This document shows positions 1 through 6,032 of a stretch of 6,037 nt of DNA, piece after piece (position 1 is the first letter of the stretch; each line of letters begins with the position of its first letter). The notes under the pieces were generated by a model that searched no databases, was not told where the DNA came from, and saw only the letters and a list, made by a program, of their open reading frames with translations. The position numbers and the translations under genes are program-made. This stretch comes from Kiritimatiellia bacterium (GTDB lineage: Bacteria; Verrucomicrobiota; Kiritimatiellia; CAIQIC01; Lenti-01): positions 1-6,037 of the forward strand of contig JAHDSS010000446.1 in the NCBI GenBank assembly GCA_018432565.1, in the 5' to 3' direction.

Positions 1-8
1 AAACCGCG

Positions 9-39
9 CCGGAATTTTTCCATGCCATGGAAAATCCGG
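9..39. repeat. Strong hairpin with TTTTCCAT/ATGGAAAA arms
   Basis: The outer stem CCGGA (9-13) pairs with TCCGG (35-39). Two unpaired bases (14-15) follow, then TTTTCCAT (16-23) pairs with ATGGAAAA (27-34) around a three-base loop, giving 13 pairs in all. The T and A tracts are inside the stem rather than after it, so it is not a classical terminator, although it may stop or protect transcripts coming from the methyltransferase. The compact bulged form could also be a copy of a dispersed intergenic repeat, which cannot be judged from one copy. Confidence 0.5.
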
Positions 40-68
40 AAACACCGGTTCACCCCCCCCCGCCAATC

Positions 69-96
69 TGTCTCGCTTATAATAATAACCGAGACA
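69..96. repeat. Interrupted inverted repeat around an AT-rich core
   Basis: Arms TGTCTCG (69-75) and CGAGACA (90-96) pair perfectly. After one C-C mismatch, TTAT (77-80) pairs with ATAA (85-88) around an AATA loop. No T run follows on either strand, so it is a poor intrinsic terminator. The core contains TATAAT on the plus strand (78-83) and TATTAT on the minus strand, and an AATAAC element (84-89) shared with the palindrome at 116-141. It could be part of a promoter or a second regulator site. Confidence 0.4.
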
Positions 97-115
97 AACG
101 GCCCGCCAGTTCGTT

Positions 116-141
116 TATATAGTTATTGCAATAACTATATA
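116..141. promoter_or_regulatory. Perfect 26-bp AT-rich palindrome, candidate repressor operator
   Basis: The half-site TATATAGTTATTG is followed immediately by its exact reverse complement, centred between 128 and 129. Perfect symmetry without a loop, AT-richness in a GC-rich genome and the intergenic position are typical of an operator for a dimeric regulator such as MarR, TetR or GntR types; this class assignment is inference. It lies 34 nt downstream of the methyltransferase stop and so more probably serves a gene to the left of the window, transcribed leftward. No consensus -35 element was found at the right spacing on either strand. Confidence 0.5.
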
Positions 142-175
142 CACACGGAGAAGAGGGACTGGCGCGGAATGTCGC

Positions 176-874
176 TTATCCCGCCCGGGTGCAGAAGTAG
201 TCTCCCAGCACTCCGCCCTTTGAGGTCGCCTGGTCAATCCGGAATCCGGCCCGTTCCAGCAGACCCTCCAGAATCCAGTCATAGGTGGAATACTCGCGGG
301 ACAGGTGGGTGCGAATGCTTTCCGCCACTTCCGGTCCGCCCTGAGCCTCGGACTGGCCCAGCCAGGCCCCGATGTTCGTCTCCAGGTTTTCCGGCTGAAA
401 CACCACATCCATCAGATGCAGCCGCCCGCCGGGCTGGATCATCTCCGCCAGCCGGGCCAACGCCTTCGCCTTCCAGAAGTCCGGCAGATGGTGCAGGCCC
501 AGGCTGGTATGCACCGCATCCACCGGCGCTTCTTCATGGACGTACGTCAGAAAGCCGCCGCGCAGGCAGACGATGTTGTCCAGTCCCGCCTCGCGCGCGC
601 GCCACGCCACGTAATCCAGCATCTCCGCCGACAGATCAATCGCCAGCACCCGGCGGCAGACGCGCGCGGCGCGAAGCGCAAACGCCCCGGTGCCGCAGGC
701 AAAATCCGCCACGACCTGCCCCGGCCCCGCTCCGAGCCCCGCCAGGGCCGCCGCCACCTCCCCTTCGATGTCCCGGAACCGGCCGTGCCGCTCGTCGTAC
801 GCCGCCACTTCCGCCCGGTCGCTGAACTTCCGGCTCAGCTCCCCCTCTTCCTTCCATTGCCAGGATGCCTTCAT
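176..874 (-). CDS. Class I SAM-dependent methyltransferase
   Basis: A 232-residue methyltransferase of the UbiE/type 11 style; the substrate cannot be read from sequence. The N-terminal part MKASWQWKEEG to AAYDERHGRFRDIE (1-37) resembles the lid that precedes the Rossmann core. SAM-binding motif I is VADFACGTGAF (55-65), the ribose-binding acidic residue is Asp80 in LAIDLS, the post-motif strand is VHTSLGLHHLPDFW (121-134), and the MIQPGGRLHLMDVVF block (145-159) is the usual motif III region. The C-terminal part (about 195-228) holds LERAGFRID, typical of the final strands. There is no signal peptide or membrane segment, so it is cytoplasmic. ATG 874 was chosen because similarity starts at WQWKEEG; an in-frame TTG at 940 would add 22 basic residues and also lacks a ribosome site. 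The start codon is preceded only by a run of six Gs, so translation initiation is unclear. It is the last gene before the AT-rich region. Confidence 0.88.
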   Translation of the reverse strand: MKASWQWKEEGELSRKFSDRAEVAAYDERHGRFRDIEGEVAAALAGLGAGPGQVVADFACGTGAFALRAARVCRRVLAIDLSAEMLDYVAWRAREAGLDNIVCLRGGFLTYVHEEAPVDAVHTSLGLHHLPDFWKAKALARLAEMIQPGGRLHLMDVVFQPENLETNIGAWLGQSEAQGGPEVAESIRTHLSREYSTYDWILEGLLERAGFRIDQATSKGGVLGDYFCTRAG

Positions 875-997
875 GCCCCCCAGGATATCCCCGCCCGGTT
901 CTCTCCGGCAAGCCCTGCGCTTTCCCGTGATTTTTTTCAACGAACGGACCGCCCCATTGCACCACGGCTGGCCGACGGACGGCGCGCAGGCTCCCCG
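875..997 (-). other. 123-nt gap between recO and methyltransferase gene
   Basis: No gene, no convincing hairpin with a T run and no consensus promoter are visible. A weak TTGCCG and TATCCT pair with an 18-base spacer lies just before the methyltransferase ATG on the minus strand, but each element matches only four of six consensus bases and it would give an almost leaderless message. Whether the methyltransferase belongs to the operon is left open. Confidence 0.4.
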
Positions 998-1738
998 TCA
1001 CCCGGCGGCCAGGATGCGGAAAGCCACTTCGCGGGAACGGCCGTCGAGATCGGCATGATGCTCCAGCAGGCCGCCCATCAGGTCGCGGACTTCCCGGAAG
1101 ACGCGCTCGGGCAGCGACGGCGGAAGCTGCCCGGAGAGCATGCCGCGAATGGCCTGCCGGCCGGCGGGCGACACCGGACGGCCGCGGCCGGCCGCGCAGG
1201 ATTCGCACTGGAGAGCGCCATGGGCTGCATCGAGGCGGGCCGGGGCCGCACCGTTCAAATCGGCCCGGCAGCGCGAGCAGACGTCCCAGCGGGGAGCCAG
1301 CCCCAGTTCATGCAGCACCCGCAGCTCGAACCGGGGAATGAACGCGGGGCCGGGCGTCCGGACGGCCAGCTGTTCCAGCGTGGCGGCCAACAGCTCGTAG
1401 AGCCCGGCGGGGGCGGGCCCGAAAGGCATCGCGCGGTCCAGCAGCCCGGCGGCATAGGAAGCGGCGGCGCAGGCCTTCCAGTCCGCCCGGAACGCGGGGC
1501 GGATGTCCCGCGGCGCGCAGTCTTTCAGGATGTGCAGATGACGGGTCTCGCGGGCGTAGAACAGGATTTCGCAGGTGTAGAAAAGGTCGGCCTGTCCGAG
1601 AAAGGGGCTGCGATCGCGCTGGCTGCCTTTGGCCAGGGTGGCCAGCTTGCCGTGGGTGCGCGACAGCCAGACCACGATCCGCGACGTGTTGGCATAGGGA
1701 TGCAGCCGCAGCGCAATGGCCTCGTCCTTCAGGATCAT
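998..1738 (-). CDS. recO: DNA repair protein RecO
   Basis: A 246-residue RecO, the usual family length. RecO acts in the cytoplasm in the RecFOR pathway, annealing complementary strands and, with RecR, loading RecA onto SSB-coated gaps. The N-terminal OB fold covers about residues 1-78: MILKDEAIALRLHPYANTSR, then VVWLSRTHGKLATLAKGSQR at 22-41, which is the typical RecO opening of a sheet and a basic loop. The helical domain follows, with an intact four-cysteine zinc finger, C154-x-x-C157 and C178-x-x-C181, as in Deinococcus-type RecO. The ATG at 1738 overlaps the ybeY TGA as ATGA; a minus-strand GGGAGGG at 1751-1757 lies about a dozen bases upstream. An in-frame ATG at 1759 exists but adds only seven residues not shared with the family. 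In Firmicutes recO lies downstream of ybeY with dgkA, cdd and era between; here it follows directly. Confidence 0.93.
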   Translation of the reverse strand: MILKDEAIALRLHPYANTSRIVVWLSRTHGKLATLAKGSQRDRSPFLGQADLFYTCEILFYARETRHLHILKDCAPRDIRPAFRADWKACAAASYAAGLLDRAMPFGPAPAGLYELLAATLEQLAVRTPGPAFIPRFELRVLHELGLAPRWDVCSRCRADLNGAAPARLDAAHGALQCESCAAGRGRPVSPAGRQAIRGMLSGQLPPSLPERVFREVRDLMGGLLEHHADLDGRSREVAFRILAAG

Positions 1739-2199
1739 GGGCCGGTGATGCCCTCCCACGCGGCGGGATCCGCATCGAGCCAGGCGGTTTCGCGCCGTCG
1801 CATCGCGCGGCGGCGCGCCGGCGTGTCGTCGTCGGCGCCGGCCAGATGGTCCAGGCCGTGGGCGAGATAGAGCGCAAGTTCGCGGGCGGGACCGCCGGCC
1901 CGGCGGCGGCCCTCGGCCAGGGCGCGCTCGGCGTTCACAATCATCTCGGCGGTCGCGGGCGCCACGCCCGGCAGGGCGGCATAGGCCTGCGCCACCACGT
2001 CGGTCTGGAGGCGCGCGCCGAAACAGCCGGCCTTGTAGTCCGGCATGGCGGCGTCATCCACCAGCAGCACCGCGAGTTCGCCCGGGGGGGGCGGGGCGTC
2101 AGGGGGAAACGCCCGGCGCGCCAGCGCCCGGACCAGCCGCCGGAGCGCCGCCGGCTGCACCGGCAGCGCCCGCTGACGGTTGTGCAGGCTGATCTTCAC
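1735..2199 (-). CDS. ybeY: Endoribonuclease YbeY (rRNA maturation factor), divergent
   Basis: A 154-residue UPF0054/YbeY metalloprotein, close to the usual family length. YbeY is a zinc-dependent endoribonuclease involved in 16S rRNA 3'-end maturation and 70S ribosome quality control. Visible landmarks are KISLHNRQ at 2-9, ELAVLLVDDAAM (41-52), the TDVV remnant of the TDVLSF motif (66-69), AEMIVNAERALAEG (84-97) and the metal motif HGLDHLAGADD (114-124), followed by RAMRRRE (131-137). His114 and His118 are in place but the third ligand position, normally His in GYDH, is Asp124. The TDVLSFP block is degraded to TDVVAQAY. GTG 2199 is chosen over ATG 2220 and ATG 2265 because of the AAGGAG site and because homology begins at KISLHN. 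The gene overlaps pgpH by 101 nt and recO by 4 nt (ATGA), so it is surely co-transcribed. A run of eight Cs encodes part of the PPPP stretch at 36-39. Confidence 0.88.
   Translation of the reverse strand: MKISLHNRQRALPVQPAALRRLVRALARRAFPPDAPPPPGELAVLLVDDAAMPDYKAGCFGARLQTDVVAQAYAALPGVAPATAEMIVNAERALAEGRRRAGGPARELALYLAHGLDHLAGADDDTPARRRAMRRRETAWLDADPAAWEGITGP
2099..2199 (-). other. 101-nt out-of-frame overlap of pgpH 3' end and ybeY 5' end
   Basis: Both reading frames are open here. The ybeY frame is the conserved one (KISLHNRQ at its start). The pgpH frame gives residues 773-805, a low-complexity tail rich in Ala, Gly and Pro such as QPSAGAAGAAGG, as expected from reading GC-rich DNA in a non-native frame. 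The ybeY start itself contains GTGA, whose TGA (2196-2198) would stop pgpH if its frame were shifted by one base. Confidence 0.85.
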
Positions 2200-4516
2200 G
2201 GGGATAGGGACTCCTTCCATGCAGGATGTTGGAGAGCGAAAACACAAAGGATTCGCGGATGGCATGCAGATCCTCGAGCGTCAGCGGACAGAGATCCAGC
2301 TGGCCGTCCAGCAGCTTGTCGCGCATCAGGGTTTCGACCATCTCGGCAATGCGGTTGGGCGTGGGCTTCTCCAGGGAACGCGAGGCGGCTTCCACGGTGT
2401 CGGCCAGCATCAGGACGGCCAGCTCGCGGGTCCAGGGCCGGGGCCCTTCATAGCGGAAAGACGCCTCGAGACCGGAATCCTCGGCCAGGCCGGCTTCCTG
2501 CAGCGAGCGCCGGGCAAGTTGGTAGAAGTAGGAGGTGAGCGCGGTGCCGTGATGCGCCGCGATGCCTTCGCACACCGGCCGGGGCAGCTTGTGGCGCTTG
2601 GCCAGCGTCAGGCCCTCCTTCACGTGCGACTGGATCACCAGCACGCTCATGCTGGGCGAAAGGTTGTCGTGGGGATTCTCGCCCCCGCGCTGGTTTTCGT
2701 TGAAAAACTCGGGCTTCGACAGCTTGCCGATGTCGTGGAAATTGGCGCAGACGTGCACCAGCAGCCCGTTGGCGCCGATGCGGTTGGCGGCGGCCTGTCC
2801 GATGGCCCCCACCAGCAGGCTGTGGTGGTAGGTGCCGGGGGCTTCCATCGCCAGCCGCTGCAGCAGCGGGTGGCTCATGTCGGTCAGCTCCAGCAGGGTG
2901 ATGCCGGAGGTGTGCCCGGACAGCCATTCCATCGCGGGCAGCAGCAGCAGGGCGAAAATGGCGGTGGCGACGCCTCCGGCCAGGCCGGTGCCCATCTGCA
3001 CTAGGAACGTGGCGGGCAGATGCCGGATCATGGCGGCCATCGCCAGAGCCAGAACCCCCTCGAACAGCCCCAGCGCCAGCCCCGCTCGCATCACCTGCGA
3101 GCGCTTGCGCACCTTGCGCAGCAGCAGCGCCGCCAGCGTCGAGCCGCCCAGCCCCAGCAGCAGGAGTTCAAAACTGCGATCGAAGATCAGCGCGGCGGAC
3201 AGCGCGCTCCAGAGGCCGACGACCAGCGCGTACCGGGGACCCAGGATCAGCACGGCCAGCACCGCGGGCAGTGCGATGGGCATGGCGAAGGGAACCAGCC
3301 ACGGCGGGATCCAGTTCAGACCCGCCGAGACATGGCGGAATGCGCTGGCCAGCGCCAGCGCCAGCAGCCCCAGCGCGGTCAGATAGAGTTTCCGGCGGGG
3401 TTTGGCGAAAGCGCCCGGCTGCGTGCCGTGCAGCCATGCCGTGCACAACGCCAGCACCATCAGCAGCAGAACGGAGTCGCCCAGCCGCTTCAGGCGCCGG
3501 TCGCGGGGCGATTCCAGCGCGGCCATGCGCTGGTTGTAGGCTTCGACCATGGCGACGATCTGCGGCGTGACGGTGTCGCCTTCTTCCATCAGCGTCGTGC
3601 CCGCGCGCACGGTCATACGCGACGGCGGCACGGCGCGCCGGGCCGCCGTCCGGCGGTCCTCGGTCGGCCTCGGATTGTAGTCCAGATTGGGGCGCATGGA
3701 AGAACGGACCAGCTCCTCCAGCGTGCGGGCGGGAACTTCCAGCTCCAGTTCGCCCAGGCGCCGGCGGGCGGTTTCCACGAAGGCGGCCAGGGCCTCGGGC
3801 ACGGAGGCCAGATCCGCCAGCGGCACCCGGCGAAACTGCTCCGGCTCGTCGCCGTCTTTCACCAGCAGATCGATTGTCCCGGCCGGCACCATGCCCTGAA
3901 ACCCCGATTCGCGGTCCGAATCCGACAGGATGCCGGCCAGCCAGACCTCCTGAAGGCTTTCCTTCAGCGCCGCCAGCGCATCCATTTCGCGGCCGCCGGG
4001 GAACAACTGGACCAGATCCCCGCCGGGCAGCAGCACGCCCAGCAGGTCCGCAGCCACCGTCAATCCGGTTTCCAGACGCGCGGCCGCGGCCGCGGCATCG
4101 GGAATCGGCCCGGCGGCGCCCTGCTGCGCGGCCTGTTCGATGTCGCGCCGCAGACTGACCGCCCGGCCCGCCAGCTTGTCCAGCGTGCGCCACGCGGCCT
4201 GCAGCGGGCCCATCTGGATGGAAAACACCGGCACCACCGCTTCGGCGGCCTGCCGTCGCAGCAGCTCGGTCGCGGCCAGGCTGTCGCAGTCGAAATCCAC
4301 GGCCGCCACGACGGTGGCGGGAGCGCGCTGGCCTTCGGCCAGGCCCACATGACGCCGCGGTCCGCCGAAATGCAGCAGCACAACCCCCGCCAGCCATACC
4401 GCGGCCAGAATCAGGAAATTGATGACGGCATTCCACCCGCGGCGGCGCGGGGATCCCGACGGCCGGACCGGCCGCGGTTTCGACGCCGGGGTCTTCTTGC
4501 GGACGCGGAATTTCAC
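2099..4516 (-). CDS. pgpH: 7TM-HD family c-di-AMP phosphodiesterase (PgpH type)
   Basis: An 805-residue membrane protein with the PgpH/YqfF architecture. A basic cytoplasmic N-terminus (2-27) is followed by one membrane helix (about 31-50), an extracytoplasmic 7TMR-HDED domain (about 55-345, ending in the family's VRAGTTLMEEGDTVTP stretch at 303-318), seven membrane segments (about 346-363, 377-394, 403-425, 429-445, 449-466, 478-497 and 508-528) and a cytoplasmic HD domain. Metal-ligand candidates are all present: His565 in GTYHHSLLVG, His594-Asp595 in FHDIGKL, His631, His655-His656 in HHG and Asp706 in LADTVEA. Characterised members (Listeria PgpH) hydrolyse c-di-AMP to pApA; activity here is inferred. 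The start is GTG with a strong ribosome site. The family core ends at about residue 772 (ILHGRSPYP); residues 773-805 are a Pro/Ala/Gly-rich tail encoded inside ybeY in another frame, which looks acquired or artefactual. Confidence 0.93.
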   Translation of the reverse strand: MKFRVRKKTPASKPRPVRPSGSPRRRGWNAVINFLILAAVWLAGVVLLHFGGPRRHVGLAEGQRAPATVVAAVDFDCDSLAATELLRRQAAEAVVPVFSIQMGPLQAAWRTLDKLAGRAVSLRRDIEQAAQQGAAGPIPDAAAAAARLETGLTVAADLLGVLLPGGDLVQLFPGGREMDALAALKESLQEVWLAGILSDSDRESGFQGMVPAGTIDLLVKDGDEPEQFRRVPLADLASVPEALAAFVETARRRLGELELEVPARTLEELVRSSMRPNLDYNPRPTEDRRTAARRAVPPSRMTVRAGTTLMEEGDTVTPQIVAMVEAYNQRMAALESPRDRRLKRLGDSVLLLMVLALCTAWLHGTQPGAFAKPRRKLYLTALGLLALALASAFRHVSAGLNWIPPWLVPFAMPIALPAVLAVLILGPRYALVVGLWSALSAALIFDRSFELLLLGLGGSTLAALLLRKVRKRSQVMRAGLALGLFEGVLALAMAAMIRHLPATFLVQMGTGLAGGVATAIFALLLLPAMEWLSGHTSGITLLELTDMSHPLLQRLAMEAPGTYHHSLLVGAIGQAAANRIGANGLLVHVCANFHDIGKLSKPEFFNENQRGGENPHDNLSPSMSVLVIQSHVKEGLTLAKRHKLPRPVCEGIAAHHGTALTSYFYQLARRSLQEAGLAEDSGLEASFRYEGPRPWTRELAVLMLADTVEAASRSLEKPTPNRIAEMVETLMRDKLLDGQLDLCPLTLEDLHAIRESFVFSLSNILHGRSPYPREDQPAQPSAGAAGAAGGAPAAGPGAGAPGVSP
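2211..2216 (-). promoter_or_regulatory. Shine-Dalgarno sequence of ybeY
   Basis: Minus-strand AAGGAG (within GGAAGGAG) is found 11 bases before the GTG at 2199 and within pgpH codons. The spacing is slightly long. It still favours GTG 2199 over the ATG at 2220, which overlaps the motif and has no ribosome site of its own. Confidence 0.65.
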
Positions 4517-5490
4517 GGCGCAACCTCCCCGTTGCCGGCCCCGCGCTCGCGCCCCTTGTAGGCATCAATGATGCGCTGAACCAGGGGGTGGCGCACGACA
4601 TCGGCGGCGGTCAGCCGCACCACCCCCACCCCGGACACCTTGCGCAGCAGAAACTCCGCCTCAAGCAGCCCCGGCATCTTGTGCGGCGGCAGATCCACCT
4701 GCGTCAGGTCGCCGTTGACCACGGCCTTGGAACCGAATCCCAGGCGCGTCAGGAACATCAGCATCTGCTCGCGGGTCGTGTTCTGGGCTTCGTCCAGGAT
4801 GACGAAGGCGCGGTTCAGCGTGCGGCCGCGCATGTAGGCCAGCGGGGCCACTTCAATTACGCCGCGCTCCACCAGGCCGGGCACGTCTTCCGCCGGCATC
4901 ATCTCGTGCAGCGCATCGTAGAGCGGACGCAGATAGGGCAGGATTTTCTGCTGCAAATCGCCGGGCAGGAATCCCAGCGCCTCCCCGGCCTCCACCGCGG
5001 GCCGGGTCAGAATGATGCGCGACACTTCGTTCTTGAGCAGGGCCGACACGGCCATGGCCATGGCCAGCCAGGTCTTGCCGGTGCCCGCCGGCCCCAGCCC
5101 GAACGTCAGTTCGCTGCCGCGGATGGTCTCGATGAACGCCGCCTGCCCGAAGGTGCGCGGAAAAACCGGCGCCCGGCCGGGCGCGACATCAATGCGCAGG
5201 CCCATGAAGTTGTCGAGTTCGGCTCCCCGCCCGTCCACATGCGCCTGCCGGGCGTAATCCACCGCATGCCGGCTCAGGGCCAGGCCTGAATTGCGGGCGC
5301 GCAGCAGGCTGTCCACGAAGGCGGATGCGGCGGCCACTTTGTCCGCCGGCCCTTCCAGTTTGAGCCAGAGATCGCGCGTGACCGCCTGAATCCCGAACGC
5401 GTCCTCCATGGGCGGCAGGTAGTCCCCCCGCGGGCCCGTCAAATCCTGCGCTTCGCGGGCGTTGTCAAAATGAACCGTGCGTTCCGCCAT
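4513..5490 (-). CDS. phoH: PhoH-like ATPase (YbeZ type)
   Basis: A 325-residue cytoplasmic P-loop NTPase of the short PhoH/YbeZ form, without a PIN domain. Residues about 17-63 form the KH-like N-terminal region ([14 protein letters not shown] onward). The ATPase core has Walker A GPAGTGKT (133-140), the family motif [20 protein letters not shown] (163-182), Walker B VILDEAQN (230-237), [10 protein letters not shown] (259-268) and the C-terminal [14 protein letters not shown] (298-311). Proteins of this family are linked genetically to YbeY and RNA metabolism, and the ybeY gene two positions downstream fits. The ATG at 5490 was chosen because homology starts with [10 protein letters not shown]; the frame stays open further upstream, but that part is the HIT gene read out of frame. 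No clear Shine-Dalgarno sequence precedes this ATG, so translation may depend on coupling to the HIT gene 23 nt away. Its TGA overlaps the pgpH GTG start by four bases. Confidence 0.95.
   Translation of the reverse strand: MAERTVHFDNAREAQDLTGPRGDYLPPMEDAFGIQAVTRDLWLKLEGPADKVAAASAFVDSLLRARNSGLALSRHAVDYARQAHVDGRGAELDNFMGLRIDVAPGRAPVFPRTFGQAAFIETIRGSELTFGLGPAGTGKTWLAMAMAVSALLKNEVSRIILTRPAVEAGEALGFLPGDLQQKILPYLRPLYDALHEMMPAEDVPGLVERGVIEVAPLAYMRGRTLNRAFVILDEAQNTTREQMLMFLTRLGFGSKAVVNGDLTQVDLPPHKMPGLLEAEFLLRKVSGVGVVRLTAADVVRHPLVQRIIDAYKGRERGAGNGEVAP
4524..4530 (-). promoter_or_regulatory. Shine-Dalgarno sequence of pgpH
   Basis: On the minus strand GGGGAGG lies inside the last phoH codons, seven bases before the GTG at 4516. 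It fixes GTG as the pgpH start. Together with the GTGA overlap it points to translational coupling with phoH. Confidence 0.75.
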
Positions 5491-5513
5491 GGCGTGGGGC
5501 GAGCCGGGACCGG

Positions 5514-6032
5514 CTAGCCGAGCCCTCCCCGGCGGGACAGCGCCTCCCGCAACGCCGCCTGCATTTCGCTGAGCGCCTGCGGCATCACCCGCACGCGGCC
5601 CAGCACCGGCATGAAATTGGTGTCCCCTTCCCATCGGGGCACCACGTGCCAGTGCAGGTGCTCCTTCAGCCCCGCTCCGGCGGCCGATCCCTGATTGATA
5701 CCCATGTTGAAGCCGTCCGGATTCACCACCGCCTGGAGCAGCTGCTCGCCCAGACAGGCCATGTCCAGCAGGGCGCGGCGTTCCTCCCCCGTCAGCTCCC
5801 CCAGCGTGGCGACGTGACGGCAGGGCGCCACCATCAGGTGCCCGCTGTTGTAGGGATAGCGGTTCAGCAGCAGCAGCATTCCCCCGCTGCGGTGAATCAC
5901 CAGGTTGTCCTCGTCCTGATCCGGGGTCCCGCCGGCGATCCGGCACAGAAAACACCCCGATTCCCTGGGCGCGCGGATGAACTCCATGCGCCATGGAGCC
6001 CACAACTGCTGGGTTGACGGATAATCCGGCAT
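5514..6032 (-). CDS. HIT-family protein, Ap4A phosphorylase-like
   Basis: A 172-residue histidine-triad (HIT) protein. The catalytic motif HLHWHVVPR is at residues 125-133, with triad histidines 125, 127 and 129; His129 is the expected nucleophile position. C27-x-x-C30 near the N-terminus together with a histidine around 65-73 resembles the structural zinc site of many HIT proteins. The N-terminal LWAPWRMEFI (10-19) is typical of the subgroup containing the mycobacterial Ap4A phosphorylase Rv2613c, so cleavage of dinucleoside tetraphosphates is the likely reaction; this is family inference and the exact substrate is not settled by sequence. NMGINQG (109-115) is the expected nucleotide-binding strand before the triad. 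The ATG at 6032 lies five bases from the window edge, so no ribosome site can be judged and a start further upstream cannot be excluded, although the length fits the family. It ends with TAG 23 nt before phoH and is probably the first visible gene of the operon. Confidence 0.9.
   Translation of the reverse strand: MPDYPSTQQLWAPWRMEFIRAPRESGCFLCRIAGGTPDQDEDNLVIHRSGGMLLLLNRYPYNSGHLMVAPCRHVATLGELTGEERRALLDMACLGEQLLQAVVNPDGFNMGINQGSAAGAGLKEHLHWHVVPRWEGDTNFMPVLGRVRVMPQALSEMQAALREALSRRGGLG

Larger units (their letters stand above)
1..175. other. AT-richer non-coding region left of the methyltransferase
   Basis: No supportable gene is found on either strand. The region holds the hairpin at 9-39, a run of nine Cs (53-61), the interrupted repeat at 69-96 and the palindrome at 116-141. 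Minus-strand ATGs at 23 and 28 leave short frames open to the window edge, but neither has a ribosome site and both sit inside the 9-39 hairpin, so I do not call a gene start there. Confidence 0.6.

Noticed and set aside
1..28. Start of a minus-strand gene at ATG 28 or 23
   Set aside because: Fewer than ten codons are visible, there is no ribosome site, and the codon lies within the 9-39 hairpin.
53..61. Nine-C tract as a phase-variation switch
   Set aside because: It lies in non-coding DNA with no demonstrable promoter spacing around it; the run alone does not support regulation.
78..83. Perfect TATAAT on the plus strand as a rightward promoter
   Set aside because: A poly-C run occupies the -35 position and no plus-strand gene follows, only the antisense of the methyltransferase.
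69..96. Intrinsic terminator for the methyltransferase
   Set aside because: The stem is only seven bases plus a weak AT part, and no T run follows on the minus strand.
875..940. TTG start giving a 254-residue methyltransferase
   Set aside because: The extra 22 residues are basic, have no ribosome site upstream and precede the region where family similarity begins.
305..1870. Long plus-strand open frame opposite the methyltransferase, recO and ybeY
   Set aside because: The translation is rich in Arg, Gln, Pro, Gly and His without family motifs, as expected for the antisense of GC-rich genes; the minus-strand frames carry clear conserved motifs.
2200..2265. Earlier ybeY starts at ATG 2220 or 2265
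   Set aside because: Neither has a Shine-Dalgarno sequence, they would lengthen the pgpH overlap further, and the family N-terminus starts at KISLHN.
3020..4561. Plus-strand open frame of about 513 codons opposite pgpH
   Set aside because: It is Gln/Arg/His-rich with no recognisable domain, and lies opposite the well-supported PgpH ectodomain and membrane region.
5491..6003. N-terminal extension of phoH upstream of ATG 5490
   Set aside because: The extension is the HIT gene read in another frame; PhoH similarity begins at [10 protein letters not shown].
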